Assembly: GCA_020633335.1 (NCBI GenBank)
Contig: JACKDU010000008.1
Location: 62,001 to 126,000, forward strand
Reading direction: 5' to 3'
Length of the DNA stretch: 64,000 bases
Source of the DNA: Myxococcales bacterium
GTDB taxonomy: Bacteria > Myxococcota_A > Polyangia > Nannocystales > Nannocystaceae
Under the pieces are notes generated by a model, which saw only the letters and a list, made by a program, of their open reading frames with translations, made no database searches and had not been told where the DNA came from. Made by a program: the position numbers and the translations under genes. Positions 50,429-60,600 of the stretch are shown here, piece by piece. The first letter of the stretch is position 1. Every line of letters begins with the position of its first letter.

Positions 50429-50847
50429 TGGCGAGGCTGACGCTCGACGAGGCGATCGAATTCCTCCAGGCGATCGAGGCCGGCGCGGTCACCCTCCGCA
50501 CGCCGGTCTCGCCCCAGCGGATCTTCGCCGGCGACGTCACCTACGCCGCGTCGAACGGCTGGACCCTGGTCGTCTACGTCGACGCGAACGAGTGGGACTA
50601 CGTCGCCCGCGTCGTCAGCGACGACGGCCGGACCCTGAGCCGCGAGGACGCGGCGATCCTCATCAACCGCTACACCGCCTCCGACGAGGTCGCCTGGGCG
50701 CGCTACCGGATCCCGGGCTACCGCCGGCGCCGCTGCGAGGGCTGCGGCCGCGACATCAAGCAGAGCCGGGAGAGCCGGCCCCGCTCGACCCGCTGCCGCG
50801 GCTGCGGCGGCGTCCACGACCTCGAGGAGCCCGCGGCCGAGGGCTGA
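50428..50847 (+). CDS. Small protein with C-terminal zinc ribbon, coupled to the deacetylase
   Basis: 139 residues. The N-terminal ~95 residues have an alpha/beta pattern (LTLDEAIEFLQAIEAG, GWTLVVYVDANEWDYVARVV) that I do not recognise. The C-terminus carries Cys103, 106, 123 and 126 (CEGC and CRGC) in a basic context, a classic zinc ribbon. Its start overlaps the deacetylase stop. A zinc ribbon on a partner of a deacetylase suggests substrate or nucleic-acid recognition; this is an inference from layout. Confidence 0.68.
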
Positions 50848-50901
50848 GGCCCGAGGCGACGCCGGGCCGCGCGACGGAGCGCCCGCGGCCCGGCGACCTG
50901 A

Positions 50902-52230
50902 TCAGGCGCTCGCCGCCATCACCGCGTCGACGTCGGCCTTGCCGTCGCTGCCGATCGGCTTGATCCCGTAGCGGTCGACCAGGATCTGGAGGACGTTCGG
51001 GGTGATGAAGGCCGGCAGCTTGGGTCCGAGGCGGATGTCCTTGACCCCGAGGTAGAGGAGGGTCAGGAGGACGGCGACGGCCTTCTGCTCGAACCACGAG
51101 ATCACCAGCGTGAGCGGGAGATCGTTGACCCCGCACTTGAACGCGTCCGCGAGCGCCACCGCGATCTGGATCGCGCCGTAGGCGTCGTTGCACTGCCCGA
51201 GATCGAGGAGGCGCGGGAGGCCGGCGACGCTCCCGTACTCGTGGTCGCGGATCCGGTACTTGCCGCAGCCGAGGGTGAGGATGATCGAGTCGTTGGGCGC
51301 GCCCTGGGCGAACTCGGTGTAGTAGTTGCGCCCCTGCTCGGCGCCGTCGCAGCCGCCGATCACGAAGAAGCGGCGGACCTGGCCGCTCTTGACCGCGTCG
51401 ATCACCTGATCGGCGAGGCCGAGGATCGTCGTGTAGTGGAAGCCGGTGGTGGTCGTCTTGATCGCGGTCGGCGTGAGATCGCCGATCTCGAGCGCCCGCT
51501 TGATCACCGGGCCGAAGTCGTGGTCCTTCAGGTGGGTCGCCCCGGGGACGCCGGTCTCGCGGATCGTGAAGAGGCGGTCGCCGTAGGTGTTGTTGGCCCG
51601 CGGGATCAGGACGCAGTTGGTGGTCGCGACGACCGGCCCGCCGAAGGCCTCGAACTCGCCGCGCTGCTTCTGCCAGGCGCCGCCGTAGTGGCCGGCGAGG
51701 TGGGGGTGGGCGCGGAGCCCCTCGTACATGTGACCGGGGAGCATCTCACCGTGGGTGTAGACCTTGATCCCGGTGCCGGCGGTCTGCTCGAGGATCTCCT
51801 TGAGGTCGAGGAGATCGTGGCCGGTCACCAGGATCCCCGGCCCCTCCTGGATCCCCTCCTTGACCTCGCAGGGCGAGGGCTTGCCCATCAGCTCGATGTG
51901 CCCGTCGTTGAGGAGCTGCATCGTCTTGAGGTTCATGCGACCGCACTCGAGGACCAGCCCGAGGAGGCCGTCGACGTCGAAGTTGACGTTGGTCATCGTC
52001 GCGAAGAGGGCCTCCTCGATGAAGGCCTCGACCTCGGCGTCGGTCTTGCCGAGGCGGCGAGCGTGGGCCTTGTAGGCGGCGAGGCCCTTGATCCCGTAGA
52101 GGAGGATCTTCTGCAGCGACTCGACGTCGGGGTTCTTCCCGCAGACGCCGATCTCGGTGCAGCCGGTGTTGTGGGCGGTCTGCTCGCACTGGTCACAGAA
52201 CATGGGGAGGCGGACGGGTTCGTGATGCAT
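50902..52230 (-). CDS. hcp: Hydroxylamine reductase / hybrid cluster protein (short form)
   Basis: 442 residues from ATG 52230. N-terminal Cys12-x2-Cys15-x8-Cys24-x5-Cys30 (FCDQCEQTAHNTGC) is the [4Fe-4S] pattern of class I/III proteins, unlike the E. coli class II spacing. Hybrid-cluster ligand blocks are present: TTNCVLIP, GGCDGAEQGRNYYTEF, LGCGKYRIRD and LGQCNDAYGAIQIA. At about 440 residues it matches the short class III proteins lacking one helical bundle of the ~550-residue enzymes. Hcp reduces NO to N2O or hydroxylamine to ammonia under anaerobic or nitrosative stress. An NsrR-like site lies upstream. Confidence 0.9.
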   Translation of the reverse strand: MHHEPVRLPMFCDQCEQTAHNTGCTEIGVCGKNPDVESLQKILLYGIKGLAAYKAHARRLGKTDAEVEAFIEEALFATMTNVNFDVDGLLGLVLECGRMNLKTMQLLNDGHIELMGKPSPCEVKEGIQEGPGILVTGHDLLDLKEILEQTAGTGIKVYTHGEMLPGHMYEGLRAHPHLAGHYGGAWQKQRGEFEAFGGPVVATTNCVLIPRANNTYGDRLFTIRETGVPGATHLKDHDFGPVIKRALEIGDLTPTAIKTTTTGFHYTTILGLADQVIDAVKSGQVRRFFVIGGCDGAEQGRNYYTEFAQGAPNDSIILTLGCGKYRIRDHEYGSVAGLPRLLDLGQCNDAYGAIQIAVALADAFKCGVNDLPLTLVISWFEQKAVAVLLTLLYLGVKDIRLGPKLPAFITPNVLQILVDRYGIKPIGSDGKADVDAVMAASA

Positions 52231-52285
52231 GGCGTGTTTCCTGCCCCGACAGGAGACCAGAGCGCGGGCTCGAGGGTGCCGGCAA

Positions 52286-52308
52286 AAGCTGCAACAGATT
52301 TGCATGTT
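52286..52308 (-). promoter_or_regulatory. NsrR-like operator upstream of hcp
   Basis: On the reverse strand the left half is AACATGCAAAT and, after one C, the right half TGTTGCAGCTT. Compared with the E. coli NsrR half site AAGATGCATTT this gives 8 of 11 and 7 of 11 matches with the correct one-base spacing. It lies 56-78 nt before the hcp ATG. hcp is a conserved NsrR target. No nsrR gene is in the window. Confidence 0.45.
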
Positions 52309-52385
52309 TTACAGCGCGAGGGCCCCTGGAGCCGCTTCGACCGCCCTCGTGGCCGATCTCACAGGCGCGGACCTGCGCCGCCCGC

Positions 52386-55133
52386 TCAGAATTCGATCTT
52401 GGTCCCGAGCGAGGGGATGATCGGCAGGCCGGTGGTCAGCGCCCGCTGGCGGTAGTCGAACGAGTAGTTCCAGGCCTCGCCGTTCTGCCGGTTGTAGACG
52501 TTCTGGACGTCGAGGTAGAGCGCCATGAGCATCCGCCGCAGGATCCAGCGCTTGTCGACCCGGAGGTCGAGCTGGTGGAAGGCCGGCAGGCGGTCGCCGT
52601 TGCGCGGGCCGTCGAGGGGGAGGTAGCCGCCGCTCGCCGCGTCGAAGACCCCGTCCGTGCGATCGGTGGTCGGGTTGCCGCTGACCAGGCGGAAGCGGCC
52701 GCCGACCTGCCAGTTGCGCGGGAGCTTGTAGACCGCGATCGCCGTCAGGATGTGGCGCTGATCGAAGTCGAAGGGGACCCAGGGGTCGCCCGGGTGATCC
52801 TGGATCTCGCTCTTCATCAGGGTGTAGCTCAGCCAGCCGAAGAGGTTGTGGGTGAGCGCCTTGCGGAAGAGGAGCTCGCCGCCGTAGATCCGGCCGATCC
52901 CCTGGTTGGCGAAGTTCTCCGGGCGGATCCCGGGGTCGGCGAAGACCAGCGCGGTCGACCCGGTCACCCGGTCCCAGACGTGCTTGTAGAAGCCGGTGAC
53001 CTCGAGGGTGATCCCCGACTCCTCGAACTCCTGGGCGACCCCGAGGCTGTTGTGGACGCTGCGCTCGAGCCAGACCCGCGGGTTCCCCCAGACCTTGACG
53101 AACTCGAAGATGTCGGGGGACTGGGAGTACATGCCGACGCCGCCCTTGATCGTCGTCCGGTCGGCGATCGCCCAGGCGAAGCGCACCCGCGGATCGACCG
53201 CGAGCTTGCGGAGCACCCGCGCGAAGTAGTGGGCGCGGACCCCGGGGAAGAGGGTGAGGCGCTCGCCGAGGCCGATGTTCGAGGTGAGGTAGACCGCCGG
53301 CGAGGCGTAGGTGTCGCCGATGTCCTGGGCGATGTTCGAGATGTCGGTGTCGCCGAGGCCGGAGCCGGCGGGGAAGCTCGGCGCCTCGGCGTTGATGTTG
53401 TACTTGCCGACCTGGACCTCGGTGCCGAGGCGGACGCCGGCGCGGCGCGAGAGCTGGTGGCCGATCTCGGCGCGCCCGGAGAGCTCGTAGCGATCGAGGG
53501 TGAAGCGGAAGAGATCGCCGAAGCCGCCGCTCGCCGACTGGTAGATGAAGGCCGGGGTGATCAGGAAGTCCCAGGGGCCCTCCTGCTTGCGGTAGACGAG
53601 GTCGGCGCGGTGGAACAAGACCGCGGTCCCGGCCCTGTCGCCGGAGCTCTCGGGCTCGTTGGCCTCCTTGGTGATCAGCGAGAGGCGATCGTCGGAGCCG
53701 AAGACCCGGACCGAGAGCTCGCCGCCGGCGACCGGGTAGTCGAAGAGCCCCTGGTAGTCGTAGTAGCGCGGCGCCTGGGTGAAGTTGAGGCCGATGTCCT
53801 CGGGGAGCGCGGCCTTGAGGATCGCGTCGATGTAGGAGCGGCGGCCGCTGACCGCGAAGGAGCCCTTGCCGACCGGCCCCTCGACGAGGACGCCGACGTC
53901 GAAGAGATCGGCGTCGACGTAGCCGTGGAAGCCGTCGCGCCGCCCCTTGCGGGGGGCGACGTTGACGATGCCGCCGATCGCGTCGCCGTAGCGCGAGTCG
54001 AAGTTCCCCGGCATGAAGTCGATCTGCGCCAGCATGTCGGAGTTGAAGACGCTGGTGATCGCGCCGAAGTGGAAGAGCTGGGGGATCTCATGGTAGCCGA
54101 GGTAGATCCGCGAGTCGCTGGGGGCGGCGCCGCGGATCACCAGGAGGCCGGCGCCGAAGGGCGAGCGGGCGACCCCGGGGAAGTTCTGGATCGACTTGAG
54201 CGCGTCGCCCTGGGTGCCCGGGAGGTTGTTGATCTCCTCGACCGAGATCGACCGGCGATCGACCGCGTCCGGTTCGTTTCGCCGGGTCGAGACCACCGTC
54301 CGGTAGAGGTTGTCGACCAGGCGCTGCTGGTAGTAGCGGACCTCGAGGAGCTTGCCGCGCTCGATCGCCTCGACGTAGTCGAGGCGCTCGTAGCCCTGGG
54401 TGAGGATGATGATCCGCGCGCGCCCGTCCGGGAGGCCGCGGAGCTCGAAGCCGCCGTCCTCGCCGCTGATCGCACGCACGCTCCAGGCCGGCGCGCCCCC
54501 GTCGTCGCCGTAGGTCTTCTTGCGCACTGCCCCGAGGGGCAGGTCCTCCGGGGCAGGTACGGCGAGGATCACCGCGCCCGAGACCGGCGTGCGGTGGCCG
54601 GCCTCGAGGAGGGTGCCGCGGACCCGCAGCGGCCCCTCGCCGCCCTCGAGGCCGCCGCCCGCGCCGATCGGCGCGTCCCCCTCGCCGGCCGCGGGCGCTG
54701 GCTCCGGCGCGGGCTCCGGCTCCGGCTCCGGCGGCGCGATATCGATCACGACCTTGATCACCGCCTCGATCACCTGGCCGCGGTATCGCGCGGGCCGGTA
54801 GCGGAGCTCGCCGACCGCCGCGAGCGCGAGCTCGTCGAGGCGGGGGTGGACGCCGCGCTCGAGCTCGATCTCCTTGGGCACCCCGTCGACGCCGACGACC
54901 AGCTTGACGACGACCTTGCCGGCGGGCGGCGGGTCCTCGCCGAGGAGCTCGGGCGGGTAGTCGATCCGCGCGCTCTTCTCGAGGACCGGCTGCTCGAGCT
55001 CCGGCGCCGGCTCGGCGACCGCCGCGAGCGCGAGCGCGGGCGAGGCGGCGCCTCCGACCGCGAGCGCGGCGATCAACGCGAGCGACGCAGGTCGGGGTCG
55101 AGGCGGGGCCACGGCCGCGAGAGCATCGCCCAC
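52386..55133 (-). CDS. TonB-dependent receptor with its own N-terminal TonB-like domain
   Basis: 915 residues from GTG 55133. Signal peptide, then a TonB C-terminal-like domain (PVLEKSARIDYPPELLGEDPPPAGKVVVKLVVGVDGVPKEIELE). A Pro/Glu linker is followed by a carboxypeptidase-regulatory-like segment (GGFELRGLPDGRARIIIL), a plug (RRSISVEEINNLPGTQGDALKSIQNFPGVARSPFGAGLLVIRG) and a long outer-membrane barrel ending in Phe (LGTKIEF). The fusion of TonB-like and receptor parts recurs in Myxococcota. Substrate unknown. A palindromic GC-rich copy of the dispersed motif (54527-54542) is embedded in the linker. Confidence 0.85.
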   Translation of the reverse strand: MGDALAAVAPPRPRPASLALIAALAVGGAASPALALAAVAEPAPELEQPVLEKSARIDYPPELLGEDPPPAGKVVVKLVVGVDGVPKEIELERGVHPRLDELALAAVGELRYRPARYRGQVIEAVIKVVIDIAPPEPEPEPAPEPAPAAGEGDAPIGAGGGLEGGEGPLRVRGTLLEAGHRTPVSGAVILAVPAPEDLPLGAVRKKTYGDDGGAPAWSVRAISGEDGGFELRGLPDGRARIIILTQGYERLDYVEAIERGKLLEVRYYQQRLVDNLYRTVVSTRRNEPDAVDRRSISVEEINNLPGTQGDALKSIQNFPGVARSPFGAGLLVIRGAAPSDSRIYLGYHEIPQLFHFGAITSVFNSDMLAQIDFMPGNFDSRYGDAIGGIVNVAPRKGRRDGFHGYVDADLFDVGVLVEGPVGKGSFAVSGRRSYIDAILKAALPEDIGLNFTQAPRYYDYQGLFDYPVAGGELSVRVFGSDDRLSLITKEANEPESSGDRAGTAVLFHRADLVYRKQEGPWDFLITPAFIYQSASGGFGDLFRFTLDRYELSGRAEIGHQLSRRAGVRLGTEVQVGKYNINAEAPSFPAGSGLGDTDISNIAQDIGDTYASPAVYLTSNIGLGERLTLFPGVRAHYFARVLRKLAVDPRVRFAWAIADRTTIKGGVGMYSQSPDIFEFVKVWGNPRVWLERSVHNSLGVAQEFEESGITLEVTGFYKHVWDRVTGSTALVFADPGIRPENFANQGIGRIYGGELLFRKALTHNLFGWLSYTLMKSEIQDHPGDPWVPFDFDQRHILTAIAVYKLPRNWQVGGRFRLVSGNPTTDRTDGVFDAASGGYLPLDGPRNGDRLPAFHQLDLRVDKRWILRRMLMALYLDVQNVYNRQNGEAWNYSFDYRQRALTTGLPIIPSLGTKIEF
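54527..54542 (+). repeat. GC-rich variant of the dispersed palindrome, coding copy
   Basis: CTGCCCCGAGGGGCAG, perfect 7-bp arms around GA, followed by GTCCTCCGGGGCAGG. Confidence 0.35.
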
Positions 55134-55483
55134 GAGCGCGGCCGCTGGCTAGGGTGACGCGGCGCAAGGGCGCCCGCGCGGAGCGCGAGCGCGCCTTCCA
55201 ACCCCGTGCAGAGGCGCGAAAGCAAAGCGGTCAGCCGAGCGTTCGGACCGTGAGAGGATGCCTCCGCGCCGGCCCACGATCCCCCGACGAGCGCCCGTCA
55301 TGGACCCGCGCAGAGCGGCCCGTGCCCGCGCCCACGCCCCCGCGAACGCCGATCTGTGCCGCCGTCCGCCGACCCCCCGGTGCTACACTCGCGTCTTGCA
55401 CGCGCGCCCGCTGATCCCCGGCCCGCGCGCCTTAATTCCAGGACCACTCCCCTCCCCCGAGCTCGCCGCGAGCCCCCCCTCCG
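55134..55483. other. Intergenic spacer upstream of the phosphoesterase-ATPase operon
   Basis: 350 nt between divergent genes. TACACT at 55384-55389 is a possible -10 element of the operon at 55484, implying a leader of about 90 nt; an A/T-containing CTTAATTCC lies at 55430. No ribosome binding site is clear before ATG 55484 (CCCTCCG). No gene or RNA recognised. Confidence 0.4.
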
Positions 55484-57691
55484 ATGCGCTCCTTTAGCTG
55501 GCTTCACCTCACCGACCTCCACCAGGGCCTCGACGCCCAGGCGTGGCTGTGGCCGGGGGTCAAGGAGATCCTCTTCGAGGATCTGAGCCGCCTCCACGAG
55601 CGCTGCGGGCCCTGGGACGTCGTCCTCTTCACCGGCGACATCACCCAGCGGGGATCGGCCGCGGAGTTCGATCGCTTCAACGCGACCCTGGAGCCGCTCT
55701 GGCGCCACATCGAGTCGCTCGGCTCGAGCCCCTCGCTGCTCACGGTCCCCGGCAACCACGACCTCGTCCGCCCCGATCCGCTCCAGCCCGAGGCGCTCAT
55801 CCTCCAGCGCTGGTCGGAGTTCACCGCGGTCCAGGACGGCTTCTGGTCGGATCCCGAGTCGCCCTATCGCCGCCTCGTCGATCAGATCTTCGCCAACTAC
55901 GACGCCTGGCTCGAGCGCTCGCCCTTCCCGCGGCCGAGCAAGCTCAGCCACGGGATCCTCCCCGGCGAATTCGCGGCGACGATCTCGAAGGACGGGGTCT
56001 CGCTCGGGATCGTCGGCCTCAACTCGGCGTTCCTCCAGATCGGCGGCGGCGACTACCTCGGCAAGCTCGCGCTCGACGTCCGCCAGTTCCACGGGGCCTG
56101 CGGCGGCGACGGCCCGGCCTGGGTGAAGGAGCACGAGCTGAGCCTCCTCCTCACCCACCACCCCGCCTCCTGGCTCTCGAGCCAGGCGCGTGATCACTTC
56201 CACGGCGAGATCTTCACCCCCGGCCGCTTCGCCGCCCACATCTGCGGCCACCTCCACGAGAACAGCGGCGAGGTCGTGGCGATCGGCGGGGCCGCGAGCC
56301 GCCGCCAGCTCCAGGGGCGCTCGCTCTTCGGCCTCGAGAGCTTCGGTCAGGGTCAGGCGATCGAGCGGAGCCACGGCTACGCCGCCGGCAAGATCGAGTT
56401 CGGCGAGCGCGACGACGCGACCCTCCGCCTCTGGCCGCGGGTCGCCAAGCGGGCCGCCGCCGGCCACTGGCGGCTGATCCAGGACCTCGACGCCTACGAG
56501 CTCCTCGACGATCAGGGGACCGCGCCCGAGCCCCTCATCCTCCAGCGCAAGCCCGCGCCCCGGCGCCCGCGCTCGCCCCGGACCACGCCGGTGTCCGTGC
56601 GGAGCGTCGGCGCGTCCGTCAGCGCCGAGCCGGCACCGAGCCCGAACGCCTTCACCAGCGGCGAGGCCTCGCCCCTCGATCCGCTGGTCTCGATCACCTC
56701 GCGGATCCAGCCGCCCGGCGCCCCCTACGACCTCCGCTGGCACGTCCACCGCGACGAGGAGGAGCAGACCGCGCTCAACTACCTCGACCAGCCCGGCGCG
56801 CCGGTGGTCCTCTGGGGCCCCGAGAAGTTCGGCAAGACCTGGACCACCCACTACCTGATCGACTGCGTCCACCACCAGGACGGCGGCAAGGCGAAGGTCG
56901 TGGCGATCAACCTCGACACCTTCGACTACGAGTCGCGCCGCGACTACTCGAGCTTCATCCTCGAGCTCGCCTACCAGATCGTCGCCTCGATCGGCGGCCC
57001 CGAGGAGTGGGTCAACCAGGCCTGGGGCTCGCGCGGCTCGGTCAACGTCCGCCTCGGCCGGGTGATGCGCGAGCACATCCTGCCGCTCGCCGACTCCCGC
57101 CTGATCATGGCGATCGACCGGGTCGACGCGGTCTGGGGGCTCCCCTTCAAGGACGACTGCTTCGGCATGCTGCGCGCCTGGGCCCAGGACAAGCGCCTCG
57201 CCAAGCTCCGCCTCGTCCTCGCGATCTCGACGACGCCGACGATGCTCATCGATCGGCCGACCCAGTCGCCCTTCAACCTGACGCCGCCGATCGTCCTCGG
57301 CGACTTCACCCGCGAGCAGGTCCGCGAGCTCGCCACCAAGTACGGCCTCCGCTGGAGCGACGCCGACTTCGCCGAGCTCGATGAGCTGATCGGCGGCCAC
57401 CCCTACCTGGTCCGCCACGTCATGCACCGGGCGGCGCTCGCCGGCGGAGTCCCCGCCGGCTCGCTGATCGACGAGAGCACCTCGCTCTTCGACGACTTCC
57501 TCCAGCGCTACTCCCGCCGCCTCCACAACCAGCCCGAGCTCCTCGCCGGGCTCCGCTCGCTCCGCTCCGAGTCGCTCGCCGAGCTCGACCCCGAGGTCTC
57601 CCACCGCCTCGAGAGCGCGGGTCTGGCGGTCGAGGAGAAGACCGGCCTCTTCCGCCTGCGCTATCGTCTCTACGAGCGCCTGCGGCTATGA
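55484..57691 (+). CDS. Calcineurin-like phosphoesterase fused to an AAA_35-type ATPase domain
   Basis: 735 residues. The N-terminal calcineurin-like domain has all five metal motifs: Asp11/His13 (TDLHQG), GDITQRG (Asp52), GNHD (Asn91-His92-Asp93), THHPAS and GHLH, so a two-metal active site looks intact. After a Ser/Pro linker (about 360-410) comes an ATPase domain of the AAA_35 type: GPEKFGKT P-loop (445-452), Walker-B-like IDRVD (544-548, Arg replacing the usual catalytic Glu), PFNLTPPIVLGDFTR (DFTR 607-610) and GHPY (638-641). The same blocks occur in the next protein. Phosphoesterases of this type cleave nucleic-acid or nucleotide phosphodiesters or phosphoproteins. The stop overlaps the next start (ATGA). 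Confidence 0.82.
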   Translation: MRSFSWLHLTDLHQGLDAQAWLWPGVKEILFEDLSRLHERCGPWDVVLFTGDITQRGSAAEFDRFNATLEPLWRHIESLGSSPSLLTVPGNHDLVRPDPLQPEALILQRWSEFTAVQDGFWSDPESPYRRLVDQIFANYDAWLERSPFPRPSKLSHGILPGEFAATISKDGVSLGIVGLNSAFLQIGGGDYLGKLALDVRQFHGACGGDGPAWVKEHELSLLLTHHPASWLSSQARDHFHGEIFTPGRFAAHICGHLHENSGEVVAIGGAASRRQLQGRSLFGLESFGQGQAIERSHGYAAGKIEFGERDDATLRLWPRVAKRAAAGHWRLIQDLDAYELLDDQGTAPEPLILQRKPAPRRPRSPRTTPVSVRSVGASVSAEPAPSPNAFTSGEASPLDPLVSITSRIQPPGAPYDLRWHVHRDEEEQTALNYLDQPGAPVVLWGPEKFGKTWTTHYLIDCVHHQDGGKAKVVAINLDTFDYESRRDYSSFILELAYQIVASIGGPEEWVNQAWGSRGSVNVRLGRVMREHILPLADSRLIMAIDRVDAVWGLPFKDDCFGMLRAWAQDKRLAKLRLVLAISTTPTMLIDRPTQSPFNLTPPIVLGDFTREQVRELATKYGLRWSDADFAELDELIGGHPYLVRHVMHRAALAGGVPAGSLIDESTSLFDDFLQRYSRRLHNQPELLAGLRSLRSESLAELDPEVSHRLESAGLAVEEKTGLFRLRYRLYERLRL

Positions 57692-60600
57692 GCACGCGGA
57701 CCAACCTCTTCCAGATCGGCGGGGCGATCCCGATCGGCCGCCTCTACATCGAGCGGCGGGCCGACGCGGAGATCGTCGAGACCCTCGCCGGCGGCGAGTT
57801 CTGCTACGTCCTCGCGCCCCGCCAGATCGGCAAGTCGAGCCTCCGCCTGCGGGCGGCCAAGACCCTCGAGCGCCAGGGGATCCGCTGCGTGAGCATCGAC
57901 TTCTCGGGGATCGGCTCGAGCTCGGTGACCAACGACGAGTGGTACTTCTCGATCGCCTACGAGATCGCCGAGGAGCTCGGCCTCCCCAACCCCGAGCTCT
58001 TCTGGACCCAGCACGAGCACCTGACCCCCGTCCACCGCTGGTACCGCTTCATCCGCAACGAGCTCCTCGACGCCTGCTCGCAGCCGGTGGTCGTCTTCAT
58101 CGACGAGGTCGACTCGGTCCTCGCGCTCTCCTTCACCACCGACGACTTCTTCGCGTCGATCCGCTCGGCCTACAACCTCCGGGCGGAGGACCCCGCCTAC
58201 CGCCGCCTCACCTTCTGCCTCCTCGGGGTCGCGGCGCCGACCGACCTGATCCAAAACCCGGTCCGCACCCCCTTCAACATCGGCCACGGGATCCGCCTCG
58301 AGGACTTCACGCGGGCCGAGATCGACGCCTTCACCCCGGGCCTCTCGCACCTCGCCTGCGACACCGACGCGCTCTTGTCGGCGGTCTTCTCCTGGACCTC
58401 CGGCCACCCCTACATGACCCAGCGCCTCCTCGAGGAGCTCGCCCGCCAGGGCTCGCTCCACGGCAGGATCGAGGGCGAGGCGGTCGACGACGCCGCCTAC
58501 CAGATCTTCCTGCGGAGCGGCCGCGCCTCCGACCCGACCCTCGCCTACGTCGAGAAGCGCCTCGACATGAACGCCTCGCGGGTGCGGATGCGGCAGATGC
58601 TCCACATCTACCGCAAGCTCCTCGCCGGCGAGCGGGTGGTCGCCGAGCCCAACTCGCCGATCCAGGCCGAGCTCCGGCTCATGGGCATCGCCGCCGAGCA
58701 GAGCGTCGGCCACCAGACCCTCCTCCGCACCCGCAACCTGATCTTCGCCGAGGTCTATGACCTCGGCTGGCTCAAGAGCAAGGAGAAGGAGCACCGCCTC
58801 GCCGAGTCGGTCGAGCGCTGGCTGAGCTCGGGCAAGCTCGACGACTGGCTCCTCCGCGGCGCCGCCCTCGAGGACTCGCTCCACTGGGCCCGCGGCCGCG
58901 CCGACCTGACGACCACCGAGCACGAGTTCCTCCTCGCCTGCGTCTCCCTCGCCCGCACCGAGGCCGAGGACCGCCACCGCAGCGCCGAGGCGCTGCGCAA
59001 GGAGGAGCAGGCGCGGGTCTCGCTGGTCGAGCAGCAGCGGCGGGTCCAGGAGCAGCGCTACATCACCGACATCGAGCGCGAGCGCGCGAGCCGGGCCGAG
59101 GACTCGGCGGCCTCGCAGCGCCGGGTGATCACGATGCTGACGGTGATGGTCGCCGCCCTCGGGGCGCTCCTGGCGATCGCGGTCTGGCAATTCCTGGTGG
59201 CCCAGACCACCAAGGACCAGCTCGAGGAGGCCAACCTCCAGCTCAACCACGGCAACGCCGAGTCGCTCCTCCAGAAGAAGGCCGCCGAGGCGCTCCTCCT
59301 CGCCCAGCAGCCGGGGATGGAGATCGAGGCGCTGGTCAAGGCGATCGAGGCCGCCGGCGAGAGCCTCCTCAGCGGCCAGAAGATCCCGGGGCGGGTCCGC
59401 GAGGGGCTCGCGGCCGCGGTCGCAACGGCCCCCCGCGGCGCCCTCACCCTCCGCCACAACGACTACCTCTACGGCGCCCACTTCTCCCACGACGGCACCC
59501 GGGCGCTCACCGCCAGCCGCGACGGCACCGCGAGGATCTGGGACGCGGTGTCCGGAAAGGCGATCACCACCCTCGACGACCACCAGGACGCGGTCCGCTG
59601 GGCGGTCTTCTCCCCCGACGACACCCGGGTGCTCACCGCCTCCGCCGATCGCAACGCCCGCCTCTGGAACGCGAGCTCGGGCGCGCTCATCCACACCTTC
59701 CCGGCCCAGGACCCGACCCTCTCGAGCGCCGACTTCTCGCCCGACGGCCAGCGGGTCCTCACCGTCTTCCTCACCCGACCGCCGCGCCTCTGGGACGCCC
59801 GCAGCGGCGAGGCGATCGCCACCCTCAAGGGCCACCGCGGGGCGACCTCCGCCGCCTTCTCGCCGAGCGGGCGCTGGATCCTGACCTGGGCGAGCGACGG
59901 CGTCGCCCGCCTCTGGGACGGCACGAGCGGCGCGGCCGTGGCCCAGCTCGAGGGCCACACCCGGGCGATCCGCTGGGCCGAGGTCGCCGCCGACGAGCGC
60001 CGGATCGTCACCGCCGGCGACGACCCGGTCGCCCGCCTCTGGCAGCCGAGCGGCAAGCTGGTGACCGCCCTCCGCGGCCACAAGGGCGCGCTGGTCGGCG
60101 CCCGCTTCTCGCCCGAGGGCGCCAAGGTCCTGACCTACGACGACGCCGGCCTGGCGATCCTCTGGGAGAGCAGCGGCGGCCGCGAGATCGTCCGCCTCGA
60201 GCGGCGCCCCGGGCCCGGCGACGAGGCCGAGAGCGAGGTGATCCACGGGGTCTTCTCGGCCGACGGCGCGCTGGTCGCGACCACCTACGCCGACGGCACC
60301 GCGCGCCTCTGGCGGAGCGACAACGGCGCGCTGATCTCGGTGCTCACCGGCCACCAGGGCCCGGTCCAGGGCGCCGCCTTCGACCCCCGCGGCGCCCGCC
60401 TGGCGACCTTCGGCGAGGACCGGACGATCCGCCTCTGGAGCCCGAGCAACGGCGACCTCCTCGGCCTCCTCGAGGGCCACACCGCGCCGATCTCGAGCAT
60501 CGAGTTCGCGGCCAACGGCCACTACCTCCTCAGCGTCTCCGCCCGCGACAACTCCGCCCGCCTCTGGGACACCTCGCTCCGCAACCGGATCCCGACCCTC

